The notes beneath the pieces were generated by a model. That model ran no database searches. It saw only the letters and a program-made list of their open reading frames with translations, and was not told the DNA's origin. Shown here in pieces: positions 31,559-39,705 of a stretch of 64,000 nt of DNA. The stretch's first letter is position 1; each line of letters starts with the position of its first letter. The DNA is taken from positions 1,550,001 to 1,614,000 of the forward strand of contig NZ_CP072113.1 in assembly GCF_017654605.1 (NCBI RefSeq). Reading direction: 5' to 3'. This stretch comes from Yimella sp. cx-51. GTDB lineage: Bacteria > Actinomycetota > Actinomycetes > Actinomycetales > Dermatophilaceae. Made by a program: the position numbers and the translations under genes.

Positions 31559-32359
31559 ATGGCCTTTTCCAGCAAGCACCTGACCCAGGGCGAGAACATC
31601 GAGCTCGAGTTCCGCACCCACATCAAGAAGATCGTGGGTCCGATCCTGCTCATCCTCGCGATGCTGATCGTGGTGATCCTGGCGTGGGTCTTCCTGCCCG
31701 ACGACCTCTCCGGTCGCACGTGGATCTTCCTGGCGATTGCCGTGGCTGCCGCGCTGGTCACGATCATCTGGGCGATCATCCCGATCTGGAAGTGGCGCAA
31801 CACCGTCTTCGTGCTGACCAACCGCCGACTGATCACCCGCACCGGCATCATGGCCAAGTCCGGACGCGACATCCCGCTCTACCGGATCAACGATGTGCAG
31901 TACGAGAAGGGCGTCAGCGACCGCATTCTGGGCTGCGGCACCCTGCTGGTCTCGGACGCCTCCGACCAGCCGCAGCTTCGGCTGGACGACATCCCGCACG
32001 TCGAGAGCGTGCAGGTGAAGATCAACGAATTGCTCTTCGCCCACTACGGCGAGGGCGACAACCGCGGCGTGGAAGGTGGCGCACCTGCCGGACGCGGTCA
32101 GGCACCACGTGCGCAGGCCCGCCCCTTTGACCAGCAGCAGTACGACGCCCCGCAGCGCGACCAGTACGACCAGCAAGGCCGTGGGCGTTACGACCAGCAG
32201 CCCGTCGCCGACACCCGTCCGCAGCCCAGCACGCCGCGCGATGGCGCACCCTACGACCAGGGTTACGAGCAGCCGCGACACGACGCCACCCCGCCGCGCG
32301 ACGACGACGGCCAGACCCGTCCGCTGCCGCGTCAGGACGACCCGCCCCAGCGTTACTGA
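31559..32359 (+). CDS. PH (bPH2) domain membrane protein with disordered Gln/Tyr-rich tail
   Basis: This 266-residue protein has two membrane helices (about residues 24-45 and 53-75). A bacterial PH domain follows with the typical RRLITRTGIMAKSGRDIPLYRINDVQYEKG, and RILGCGTLLVSDASD closes it. From about residue 165 the tail is low-complexity with repeated QQ, QYD and YDQ units, which is unusual for the family. The ATG at 31559 is the expected start; the open frame back to 31319 shadows helY. The bPH2 family has no firm function beyond membrane association. Confidence 0.88.
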   Translation: MAFSSKHLTQGENIELEFRTHIKKIVGPILLILAMLIVVILAWVFLPDDLSGRTWIFLAIAVAAALVTIIWAIIPIWKWRNTVFVLTNRRLITRTGIMAKSGRDIPLYRINDVQYEKGVSDRILGCGTLLVSDASDQPQLRLDDIPHVESVQVKINELLFAHYGEGDNRGVEGGAPAGRGQAPRAQARPFDQQQYDAPQRDQYDQQGRGRYDQQPVADTRPQPSTPRDGAPYDQGYEQPRHDATPPRDDDGQTRPLPRQDDPPQRY

Positions 32360-32379
32360 ACGACTCCAACCCAGTCCAA

Positions 32380-32421
32380 CAGAGAACGAGATCGGCTGTG
32401 CGACAGCCGATCTCGTCTCTG
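32380..32421. terminator. Bidirectional hairpin terminator
   Basis: A near-perfect inverted repeat of about 19 bp (32380-32399 and 32403-32421, three-base loop, one bulge) lies between the convergent PH-domain and exonuclease genes. It is followed by TTT. Confidence 0.75.
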
Positions 32422-32443
32422 TTTGGGGAGGGGTTCCGGGATG

Positions 32444-33391
32444 TCAGCCCAGGCCGAGAGCTGAGGTGAGGCGGCCCACCGAGCTGCCGATGCCGAACTC
32501 CTCCACCAGTTCGTGCAGACGTTCCGGGTCGGCGATCGCGCGGGGGAGCGCGGTGTCGAGATCAGTCGGCAGCTGCGCGTCCCGCACCACATTCACCACG
32601 GCCGGTGCGACATCGAGGTAGTCGCTCGCCGCCTCGAGCTTGGCGCGACGGGCACCCTTGATCTCGGGGTCGCCGCTGTCGATGGCCGCGCGCAGACCGG
32701 CCAGGTCGCCGTACCGGGCGATCAGTTGGGCGGCCGTCTTCTCACCGACTCCCGGCACGCCGGGAAGTCCGTCGCTGGTGTCACCGCGCAGCGCCGCCAT
32801 GTCGGCGTAGGCCGCGCCAGTGGGCACGGCGTACTTCGCCTGCAGGAATGACTGGTCGACCAGGTCGGGCTCGCGCACCCCGCCCTTGGCGGTGTAGAGC
32901 ACGCGGACGTCCTGCTGGTCGTCGACCAATTGGAAGAGGTCGCGGTCGCCGGTCACGACATCGATCGGCATCTCACCGAGCCGGTGCTGCACGAGCGTGC
33001 CGATCACGTCGTCGGCCTCATATCCGTCGATTCCCAGGCGGCACAACCCGATTGCGGCCAGCACGTCACGGATGACCGGCACCTGCGGAGTGAGGTTCTC
33101 CGGCGACTCCTCCTGCACCTCGCTGCCGTCCTTGAGGCGATGCGTCTTGTAGGTGGGGATCGCCTCGACCCGGAACGCCGGGCGCCAGTCGTTGTCCCAG
33201 CAGCACACCAGGTGGGTCGGCTTCTCCCGGTCGACCAGTGTGGCGATCATGTCGAGGAAGCCGGTGACGGCGTTGATCGGCACGCCCGCGGGGGAGCGGC
33301 GATCGGGTACGCCGAAGAAGGCCCGGAAGTACAGGCTGGCCGAGTCGAGCAAGAGCAGGCGCGACGCGGCGCGCGGATCAGATGCCTCCAT
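32444..33391 (-). CDS. 5'-3' exonuclease (DNA polymerase I N-terminal-like)
   Basis: This 315-residue stand-alone member of the 5'-nuclease family has acidic metal-binding sites in LLLLDSASLYFRAFFG, GIDGYEADDVIGTL and VTGDRDLFQLV. The helix-hairpin-helix SDGLPGVPGVGEKTAAQLI contacts DNA behind the nick. It probably removes RNA primers or flaps. The ATG at 33391 is chosen by a TACGGT box ending 8 bases upstream. The gene is divergent from the Lrp regulator across 19 bases. Confidence 0.93.
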   Translation of the reverse strand: MEASDPRAASRLLLLDSASLYFRAFFGVPDRRSPAGVPINAVTGFLDMIATLVDREKPTHLVCCWDNDWRPAFRVEAIPTYKTHRLKDGSEVQEESPENLTPQVPVIRDVLAAIGLCRLGIDGYEADDVIGTLVQHRLGEMPIDVVTGDRDLFQLVDDQQDVRVLYTAKGGVREPDLVDQSFLQAKYAVPTGAAYADMAALRGDTSDGLPGVPGVGEKTAAQLIARYGDLAGLRAAIDSGDPEIKGARRAKLEAASDYLDVAPAVVNVVRDAQLPTDLDTALPRAIADPERLHELVEEFGIGSSVGRLTSALGLG

Positions 33392-33398
33392 ACTGCAA

Positions 33399-33405
33399 TA
33401 CCGTA
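33399..33405. promoter_or_regulatory. Overlapping divergent -10 boxes (exonuclease / Lrp)
   Basis: The heptamer TACCGTA reads TACCGT on the plus strand (33399-33404), 6 bases before ATG 33411. It reads TACGGT on the minus strand (33405 to 33400), 8 bases before ATG 33391. One symmetric element could open both leaderless promoters. Confidence 0.5.
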
Positions 33406-33410
33406 GAGCC

Positions 33411-33863
33411 ATGGAGGATCTCGATCGGCGCATCGTCACCTTGCTGGCGACGGACGGCCGGCGCAGCTTCACCGATCTGGCAAAAGACACCGGCCTGTCG
33501 GTCAGCGCCGTCCATCAGCGGGTGCGCCGTTTGCAGGAGCGCGGGGCCATCAGGGGCTTCCGCGCCGAGATCGATCACGACGCCGCCGGGCTGCCGTTGA
33601 CGGCGCTCATTTCCATCGCGCCCTTCGACGCCTCCGCTCCGGACGACATTCCCGACCGCTTGCGCCATCTCACCCAGATCGAATCCTGCTACTCCGTCGC
33701 CGGCGACGAGAACTACGTCCTCACCGTCCGAGTGGCGAGCCCGGCTGCCCTGGAAGACCTCCTGGCCCGCATCCGTTCGGCGGCAGCAGTGACAACCCGG
33801 ACGACGGTCGTGTTGAGCACCCCGTGGCAGAACCGCTCCGTGCTCACCGACCTCACCGACTGA
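33411..33863 (+). CDS. Lrp/AsnC family transcriptional regulator
   Basis: This 150-residue feast/famine regulator has an N-terminal helix-turn-helix (about residues 3-55: LDRRIVTLLATDGRRSFTDL, then TGLSVSAVHQRVRRLQERG). The C-terminal RAM ligand-binding domain ends with SYSVAGDENYVLTV-type strands. Its likely ligand is an amino acid; no target is evident nearby. The start is supported by the shared leaderless promoter. The last 11 bases overlap the convergent ybaK gene. Confidence 0.92.
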   Translation: MEDLDRRIVTLLATDGRRSFTDLAKDTGLSVSAVHQRVRRLQERGAIRGFRAEIDHDAAGLPLTALISIAPFDASAPDDIPDRLRHLTQIESCYSVAGDENYVLTVRVASPAALEDLLARIRSAAAVTTRTTVVLSTPWQNRSVLTDLTD

Positions 33864-34368
33864 TCGCGGCGAAGCTGCCTTCGGTGAGCCGGCGGAGGTC
33901 GTGTGGGTCGAGGCCGAGGTCGAAGCCGCGGCGGCCACCGCTGACGAAAACCTTCTCGAACCCCTCAGCGCTGTCATCGATCACCGTTCGAAGCAGTCGT
34001 TTCTGCCCGAGCGGACTCACTCCGCCGACCACATACCCGGTCGTGCGTTCGACCAGCGGCACCGGCGCCATGGCCACCTTCTTCGCTCCGACAGCGGCAG
34101 CGATGGCCTTGAGGTCGAGCTGCTTGTTCACCGGCACGACACCGACCACCAAGCCGTGATCGCGCCCCGCATCAGCCTGCACCACAAGGGTCTTGAAAAC
34201 CTGTTCGGCATCAAGACCGAGAGCCTGCGCAGCCTCCAGGCCGTAGCTGTCGGAGCGCGGATCATGCTCGTACGGGTGCTCGCTGAATTCGACACCCGCG
34301 GCAATCAGCAACTGGACGGCCGCAGTCGCCGCTCCGTGGCCGGCGGCCGGCTTGTTCTTCTTGGCCAC
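33853..34368 (-). CDS. ybaK: Cys-tRNA(Pro)/Cys-tRNA deacylase YbaK/EbsC family
   Basis: This trans-editing enzyme frees cysteine mis-charged on tRNA-Pro. The 171 residues cover the YbaK fold with FKTLVVQADAGRDHGLVVGV, the catalytic-lysine region KQLDLKAIAAAVGAKKVAMA and GYVVGGVSPLGQK. A GTG at 34368 (MAKKNKPAAG) fits the family start; the ATG further up (34449) would add unrelated residues. It overlaps the convergent Lrp gene by 11 bases at its 3' end. Confidence 0.92.
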   Translation of the reverse strand: MAKKNKPAAGHGAATAAVQLLIAAGVEFSEHPYEHDPRSDSYGLEAAQALGLDAEQVFKTLVVQADAGRDHGLVVGVVPVNKQLDLKAIAAAVGAKKVAMAPVPLVERTTGYVVGGVSPLGQKRLLRTVIDDSAEGFEKVFVSGGRRGFDLGLDPHDLRRLTEGSFAAISR

Positions 34369-34496
34369 CTCTGACCCACCCCCCTTGGCGTGTCTGCGAC
34401 GACACGCCGAGATTCTTGAGATTTCTATCAATCGGTTGCCGCAGCACATACCCCGCTGACCAGCAGACTTGCGCGTTGTCGCAGGTCAGCGCCGTG

Positions 34497-34524
34497 TTGA
34501 CAGGACCCAACCGATCGGTAGCGT
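34497..34524 (+). promoter_or_regulatory. Consensus-like promoter before a structured leader or small RNA
   Basis: TTGACA (34497-34502), a 16-base spacer and TAGCGT (34519-34524) form one of the two best housekeeping promoters in the window. The transcript would begin near 34531, just before the inverted repeat at 34536. Confidence 0.65.
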
Positions 34525-34535
34525 AGCTCGCACGC

Positions 34536-34617
34536 CAGATGGGCCCCCGTCATCCAGTAGATAACTTTCGCCATGCGGCGATCGGTCCCAACGATGACAC
34601 TCCAGGGGGCCCATCTG
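34536..34617 (+). ncRNA. Hairpin-forming leader or small RNA upstream of lnt
   Basis: A perfect 13-bp inverted repeat (CAGATGGGCCCCC at 34536-34548, its complement at 34605-34617) encloses 56 bases with a smaller CGCC/GGCG hairpin. It starts about 5 nt into the predicted transcript from the 34497 promoter. No T-run follows. It could be a cis-acting leader of lnt, or a separate small RNA if lnt uses its own leaderless start at 34664. I do not recognise a known riboswitch. Confidence 0.4.
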
Positions 34618-34663
34618 CATACCGCTACTCATGGGTTCATATCGCCCCATCTACGCTGATCCG

Positions 34664-36316
34664 GTGATCCGGAAGTCCTACGAAGCGCTCGCCCTGCGGC
34701 GACGCCCGACGACGGCTTCCACGGCTTCGCATCCGGCTGGACCCAACTGGCTCAAGACTCCGATCCGCGCGCTGCTCGCCGTCGTGGGTGGCCTGGCGAT
34801 CTGGCTGTCGTTCCCCGACACCGCGTGGTGGTTCTGCGCCCCGATCGGCGTTGCTCTCATCAGCATCGCCACCATCGGTGCGCGCGCCCGCCTCGGATTT
34901 CTGCTCGGTCTGCTGGCCGGATTCGCCTGCTTCGCCCCCACGCTGCACTGGAGTGGAATCTACGTCGGCAATTTCCCGTGGCTGGCGTTGTCGGTCACCG
35001 AAGCGCTGTACGTCGCGTGCATGGGCGCCGCGATCGCCTTCGTCCAGCACACCGGCCGCGTGCGTCCGTTCGCCGTCGCCGCGCTGTGGGTGTTGCAGGA
35101 GACGCTGCGTTCCAACGTCCCGTTCGGTGGTTTCCCCTGGGCACGACTGGCCTGGACGACGGCTGACTCGCCGCTCATGCGTCTGGCATCGATCGCCGGC
35201 GCCCCGGGGCTCACCTTCGTGGTGGCGCTCATCGGTGCCTGGCTGGCGGTTTTCGCCCTGCGCCTGACGCACCGGCACAACCTGCGCACCGTCGCCGTGC
35301 CGCTCGCCGCGACCGCAGCTGTCGCCGCGCTGGCCTTCGTCATACCGGTGCCGACCTCCGGCACGCCGCTTCGCGTGGTCGGCATCCAGGGCAACGTGCC
35401 GACGGCCGGGCTCGACTTCAACTCCCAGCGTCGTGCCGTGCTCGACAATCACGTGTCGACGACCAAGCAGGCGGCCGCGATGGTCGCAGCCGGCAAGATC
35501 CCACAGCCTGACCTGGTGGTGTGGCCGGAGAACTCCTCCGACATCGACCCCACCCGCAACGCCGACGCGGCGACCGAGATCGTCCGTGCGGTCGCTGCAG
35601 TGAAGGCACCCACCATCGTCGGTGCCGTGCTGGAAGAACCCAGCCCGAAGGTCTCGAACACCTCGCTGCTCTACCTTCCCGGCAAGGGGATCACCAACCG
35701 CTACGTCAAACAGCACCCCGTGCCGTTCGCCGAATACATGCCCTACCGGTCTTTCTTCCGCAACTTCTCCGACAAGGTCGACCTGCTCACCACGGAGTTC
35801 GCCCACGGCAAGTCCGTCGGCGTCTTCGACGTCCCGACCCGCCTCGGCACCGTCAAGGCCGGCCCGGTGATCTGCTTTGAGGTGGCCTACGACGCGATCA
35901 CCCGCGCACCCGTCAAGCGCGGCGCACAACTGCTGTTGGTGCAGACCAACAACGCCACCTTCGGCTACACCGCCGAGTCACGCCAACAGCTCGCGATCTC
36001 ACAGGTGCGGGCCGTTGAGCACGGCCGCTCCATCGTCCACATCTCCACCGTCGGCGTCAGCGGGCTCATCACTCCTGACGGAACGGTTCACGACACTTCG
36101 GAGTTGTTCACTCGTAAGGTGCTGGCGGGGGAGTTGCCATTGCGTTCAGCGACGACGCTGGCTGACAAGTGGGGCGCCTTCCCCGAGTACGCGATCGACC
36201 TTCACGCTGTCGGCGCCGTCATAATGGCGTGGCGCTCGCGGCGGCAGTCGGTCGATGCCGAGCACACGCCACGCGAGGTCCGCACCAGTCCGACAGAAGA
36301 GGATGCACGTGTCTGA
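34664..36316 (+). CDS. lnt: Apolipoprotein N-acyltransferase Lnt
   Basis: Lnt adds the third acyl chain to lipoproteins at the outer face of the membrane. About seven membrane helices fill the first 230 residues, followed by a nitrilase-fold domain. Its triad is visible as Glu in VVWPENSSDIDP, Lys in RYVKQHPVPFAEYMPYR and Cys in GPVICFEVAYD. I prefer the GTG at 34664 because TACGCT ends 6 bases before it; an in-frame ATG at 34631 lacks a ribosome site but cannot be excluded. It overlaps the next gene. In Mycobacterium these two genes are fused as Ppm1. Confidence 0.92.
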   Translation: MIRKSYEALALRRRPTTASTASHPAGPNWLKTPIRALLAVVGGLAIWLSFPDTAWWFCAPIGVALISIATIGARARLGFLLGLLAGFACFAPTLHWSGIYVGNFPWLALSVTEALYVACMGAAIAFVQHTGRVRPFAVAALWVLQETLRSNVPFGGFPWARLAWTTADSPLMRLASIAGAPGLTFVVALIGAWLAVFALRLTHRHNLRTVAVPLAATAAVAALAFVIPVPTSGTPLRVVGIQGNVPTAGLDFNSQRRAVLDNHVSTTKQAAAMVAAGKIPQPDLVVWPENSSDIDPTRNADAATEIVRAVAAVKAPTIVGAVLEEPSPKVSNTSLLYLPGKGITNRYVKQHPVPFAEYMPYRSFFRNFSDKVDLLTTEFAHGKSVGVFDVPTRLGTVKAGPVICFEVAYDAITRAPVKRGAQLLLVQTNNATFGYTAESRQQLAISQVRAVEHGRSIVHISTVGVSGLITPDGTVHDTSELFTRKVLAGELPLRSATTLADKWGAFPEYAIDLHAVGAVIMAWRSRRQSVDAEHTPREVRTSPTEEDARV

Positions 36317-37082
36317 ACTCCCCACCCGGCCTGCCTTGGACCGGGTGCTCGTGCTGCTCCCGACGTACAACGAGCGGGAGAACCTCCCGCTGATCATGGA
36401 GCGCATCCGGGCCGCGGTGCCGCAGGCCGACGTCCTCGTGCTGGACGACAACTCACCCGACGGCACGGGTGACCTCGCTGACCAGATCGCGGCGCAGGAC
36501 GCGCACGTGCAGGTGCTGCACCGCGCCGGCAAGGAAGGCCTGGGCAAGGCCTATCTCGCCGGTTTCGCGTGGGGTCTGGAGCAGGGCTACGACGCGATGA
36601 TCGAGATCGACGCCGACGGTAGCCACCCGCCGGAGGTGCTGCCGCGGATGCTGGAGGTGGCCAAGGAGGCCGACCTGGTGATCGGGTCGCGTTGGGTGCC
36701 CGGCGGATCGATCGTCAACTGGCCCAAGTCACGCGAGGTCATCAGCCGCGGCGGCAACCTCTACATCCGCCTGGCGCTCGGCATGCCGGTCAAGGACGCC
36801 ACGGCCGGCTATCGCGTGTACCGCGCGGACGCCCTGCGTGCGATGAACCTCGATGACGTGTCGTCCCAGGGCTACTGCTTCCAGGTCGACCTCACCTGGC
36901 GGGCCGTGCAGCAGGGTCTGGTGGTGGCCGAAGCGCCGATCACCTTCGTCGAACGCGAGATCGGCGCCTCCAAGATGAACGAGTCGATCGTGCGCGAGGC
37001 GATGCTCAACGTCACCCGCTGGGGCGCGGAACATCGCGTCTCACAGTTGCGTTCCCTCATCGGACGCGCTGAGAGAGGTTGA
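36309..37082 (+). CDS. Polyprenol-phosphate mannosyltransferase (dolichol-phosphate mannose synthase family)
   Basis: This family 2 glycosyltransferase moves mannose from GDP-mannose to polyprenyl phosphate, supplying lipoglycan and protein-mannosylation pathways. The 257 residues contain VLLPTYNERENLP at the N-terminus, DDNSPDGTG, the metal-binding DAD in EIDADGSHPPE, and GSRWVPGG. The GTG at 36309 has AAGAGG at the right distance. The ATG at 36303 sits directly on the ribosome site and is less likely. It overlaps the 3' end of lnt by 8 bases, an unfused version of mycobacterial Ppm1. Confidence 0.93.
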   Translation: MSELPTRPALDRVLVLLPTYNERENLPLIMERIRAAVPQADVLVLDDNSPDGTGDLADQIAAQDAHVQVLHRAGKEGLGKAYLAGFAWGLEQGYDAMIEIDADGSHPPEVLPRMLEVAKEADLVIGSRWVPGGSIVNWPKSREVISRGGNLYIRLALGMPVKDATAGYRVYRADALRAMNLDDVSSQGYCFQVDLTWRAVQQGLVVAEAPITFVEREIGASKMNESIVREAMLNVTRWGAEHRVSQLRSLIGRAERG

Positions 37083-37624
37083 TGATGGCGCGACGCGGCG
37101 GCCTGGGCTGGCCCCTGTTCGTCCTCCTGCTGGTGATGCCGATCCTGGAGATCTTCGTGATCATCCTGGTCGGTCAGCGAATCGGCGGTTGGCGCACGTT
37201 CGGGCTGCTCGTCATCACCTCGCTGGTGGGTGCGTGGCTGGTGCGGCGCGAGTGGCGCACGGCCTGGCGCTCACTGCGATCGGCGTTGCAGTCGGGCAAG
37301 ATGCCAGCGCGCGAACTCACCGACGCTGCCCTCGTCCTCATCGGCGGCACGATGCTCCTGGCGCCGGGCTTCGTGAGCGACGTCATCGGGCTGATCATGA
37401 TCCTGCCGTTCACCCGGCCACTCATGCGACCGTTGCTACAGGCAGCGGTCGCCCGACGACTCCTGGCCGGACCCTCTTTCGTCACGAGCACCGCGCAGCA
37501 GACCCACCCGCGCAGCGTGCACGGAGCACAGGGACCCCACGGACCACAGCCGGGCAGCACCCCTCCGCCGCGGCGGTCAGCAGCTTCCGACGACGTCATC
37601 GAGGGTGAGATCGTCGACGACTGA
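37082..37624 (+). CDS. fxsA: FxsA family membrane protein
   Basis: FxsA proteins are small membrane proteins first known for relieving exclusion of phage T7 in E. coli. This 180-residue member has membrane segments at about residues 8-30, 33-52 and 75-110. The family pattern is visible: PLFVLLLVMPILEIFVIILVG, then GGWRTFGLLVITSLVGAWL. The long hydrophilic tail is rich in Pro, Gly and Ser. The ATG overlaps the preceding stop (TGATG). It ends the lnt-ppm-fxsA operon before a strong hairpin. Confidence 0.9.
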   Translation: MMARRGGLGWPLFVLLLVMPILEIFVIILVGQRIGGWRTFGLLVITSLVGAWLVRREWRTAWRSLRSALQSGKMPARELTDAALVLIGGTMLLAPGFVSDVIGLIMILPFTRPLMRPLLQAAVARRLLAGPSFVTSTAQQTHPRSVHGAQGPHGPQPGSTPPPRRSAASDDVIEGEIVDD

Positions 37625-37645
37625 CGCCTATAGCACATGCACGCA

Positions 37646-37687
37646 AACGCCGAAGCGCCGTCCTGAGTGGGACGGCGCTTCGGCGTT
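37646..37687. terminator. Bidirectional hairpin terminator
   Basis: A perfect 18-bp inverted repeat (37646-37663 and 37670-37687) with a six-base loop lies between convergent fxsA and rbpA. It is the strongest hairpin in the window. Confidence 0.85.
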
Positions 37688-37705
37688 CGAGCTGAGAAGT
37701 GGGTA

Positions 37706-38065
37706 TCAGGCGCTGCGCTTGCGACGCGGCTTGACGCCACGCGATGCACGCAGCAGCGTGAGGCGCTCCTCGAGAAGTTCTTCCAATTCCGGAATCGAGC
37801 GGCGCTCGAGCAGCATGTCCCAGTGGGTGCGCTGCGGCTTCACCGGCTTACGCTCCGGCTCCGGGCCGTCGACCAGCTTGGCCTCGGCTCCACAACGGCA
37901 TTCCCAAATCGCCGGAACGTCGGCCTCCACCGAGAACGGAAGCTCGACCACGTGTCCCTGCGGGCACTCGTACTTGGTCATCTGGCGCTCGCTGAGGGTG
38001 ACGCCGTCGTCGCTTTCGTGCGAGACGGTGCTCAGATTCGTTCCGCGCAATGATCGCTCTGCCAT
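37706..38065 (-). CDS. rbpA: RNA polymerase-binding protein RbpA
   Basis: RbpA binds RNA polymerase and group I/II sigma factors and stabilises open complexes in actinobacteria. The 119-residue protein has the N-terminal tail, a zinc-ribbon-like core domain (TKYECPQGHVVELPFS to WECRCGAEA), a basic linker (EPERKPVKPQRTHWDMLLER) and the sigma-interaction domain RRSIPELEELLEERLTLLR. The ATG at 38065 begins MAERSLRGT, the family start. An AAAGGGG ribosome site lies upstream, and the promoter at 38128-38153 matches the SigR/SigH type. Confidence 0.96.
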   Translation of the reverse strand: MAERSLRGTNLSTVSHESDDGVTLSERQMTKYECPQGHVVELPFSVEADVPAIWECRCGAEAKLVDGPEPERKPVKPQRTHWDMLLERRSIPELEELLEERLTLLRASRGVKPRRKRSA

Positions 38066-38127
38066 GGTTATCCCCTTTGCACAAGGCCGCGGTGTCTTCG
38101 CCGATTCCGCGGCTTTCTGTTGGTGCA

Positions 38128-38153
38128 AACGGCGGAAGGCCCCTCATTGTTCC
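38128..38153 (-). promoter_or_regulatory. SigR/SigH-type promoter of rbpA
   Basis: On the minus strand GGAACA (38153 to 38148), 16 bases and CGTT (38131 to 38128) match the disulphide-stress sigma consensus. This places the start site about 55 nt before rbpA. In Streptomyces rbpA is known to belong to the SigR regulon. Confidence 0.6.
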
Positions 38154-38217
38154 AATGAGCCCAAAACGCTTCACGTGGTGGACACCTCTGGCACACCGCC
38201 GGACGCCGGAGAGCGCC

Positions 38218-39618
38218 TCAGATGACCTGGGGCACCTTGTTACCGACGTCGGAGATGCCGCGGCGCACATCCACCGTCCGCAGCAGCAGGCCACCGACCA
38301 CGAAGAAGATGATCAGCGCGATGATCGAGAGGCGGTAGCTGTGGAAGAGCTGGTAGACCAGACCGAAAACGAAGGTGCCGAACCAACTGGTGCCGCGTTC
38401 CATCGCCTGGTAGAGGCTGAAGAACTCCGACTCCTTGCCGCGCGGGATCAGGTGGCTGAACAGTGATCGCGACAGCGACTGGCTTCCGCCCATCACGATG
38501 CCGATGCCCACACTCAGCACCAGCCACGGCATGAATCCACCCTTGGGGATGAAGTAGGCGCCCGTGACCACTCCGGTCCAGAGCACGAGGCTGAGCAGGA
38601 TCAGCTGCTTGGATCCGCGGGAGCGGGCCATGCGGCCGAAGAGCATCGCTCCGAAGAAGGCGATGAACTGCACGAGCAGGATCGTGATGAACAGCTGATT
38701 CTCGGAGAAGTCGAGTTCGAGGGCACCGTAGATGGCTGCGGCGGCGATGACGGTCTGGATGCCGTCGTTGAAGAACAGGTAGGCCAGCAGGAAGCGCATC
38801 GTCTGCGGGTAGGTGCGCAGCTCCTGGAAGGTGCGCTTCAGCTGCTTCAACGACCCGCTGAAGACCGGCTGACGACCGGCGGCATTTCCAGCGCTGGGCA
38901 CGTCCTTGAGCCCGATGACCGGCACGATCGCGAACACGATCCACCAGATTCCGGCCGCGGCGAAGATGATGCGCACGGTCATGCTCAGTGACAGACCCAT
39001 GGCCTCGTGGAAGCTCAGCAGTGCCAGCGATGCGGCCAGCATGATGCCGCCGCCGAGGTAACCCAATGCCCATCCGGTGGTCGACACCCGGTCGCGGTCG
39101 TCCGGGGGAGTGATGCGGATCATCAGTCCGGAGTAGACGACGAGGCTCGCGCCCATACAGAGGTTGGCGATGACGACCAGCAGCACCGCGAGCTCCCAGT
39201 TGTCGCCCTCGAGGAAGAACATCGCGGTGGCGGCCAGACCACCAACGACGGTGAAGGCACCGAGCAGCTTGGTGGGGCGAGGCGAACGGTCTGCGATGGC
39301 GCCCACGAAGAGCAGGACGATCGCGGAAATGATCGTGGAGACCGTCAGGGTGTATGGCACCAGCGAGCCAGGCGGAATGCCGAAGCCGAGCACCGAGAGA
39401 TTCGTCAGGCACTTCTCGTCCGACGGCTGGGTGGGACAGGCTGCCTTGTTCGCCAGGCTCGTGACATAGGGCCCGAAGAGGACTGTCATGGTGGCGGTGA
39501 CGAAGGCCGAATTGGCCCAGTCGTACCAGTACCACTTGCGCTGGAGCCGGCGTTGTTCCGGGGTCGAGCTGGTGCGTGTCGGCTCGCTGGTCAGATCCAC
39601 GGGTGAACTGTGACACAT
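38218..39618 (-). CDS. MFS transporter of the UMF1 (Atg22-like) family
   Basis: This 466-residue major-facilitator protein has about twelve membrane helices. The UMF1 start RKWYWYDWANSAFVTATMTVLFGPY is visible near residue 25, and an ADRSPRPTK-type loop follows the third helix. Bacterial members are poorly characterised; amino-acid efflux is suggested for the fungal Atg22. I use the ATG at 39618; a GTG at 39600 is also possible, and neither has a clear promoter. The gene stands alone between rbpA and ilvD on the same strand. Confidence 0.88.
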   Translation of the reverse strand: MCHSSPVDLTSEPTRTSSTPEQRRLQRKWYWYDWANSAFVTATMTVLFGPYVTSLANKAACPTQPSDEKCLTNLSVLGFGIPPGSLVPYTLTVSTIISAIVLLFVGAIADRSPRPTKLLGAFTVVGGLAATAMFFLEGDNWELAVLLVVIANLCMGASLVVYSGLMIRITPPDDRDRVSTTGWALGYLGGGIMLAASLALLSFHEAMGLSLSMTVRIIFAAAGIWWIVFAIVPVIGLKDVPSAGNAAGRQPVFSGSLKQLKRTFQELRTYPQTMRFLLAYLFFNDGIQTVIAAAAIYGALELDFSENQLFITILLVQFIAFFGAMLFGRMARSRGSKQLILLSLVLWTGVVTGAYFIPKGGFMPWLVLSVGIGIVMGGSQSLSRSLFSHLIPRGKESEFFSLYQAMERGTSWFGTFVFGLVYQLFHSYRLSIIALIIFFVVGGLLLRTVDVRRGISDVGNKVPQVI

Positions 39619-39705
39619 TCCGGCGAGTTCGTCCCGCCTTGACCGGTGTTCGTGCCCGCCGGGCCCCACCGGGTCGTCAAACCCGATGGGACGCCGGACG
39701 AGAGA

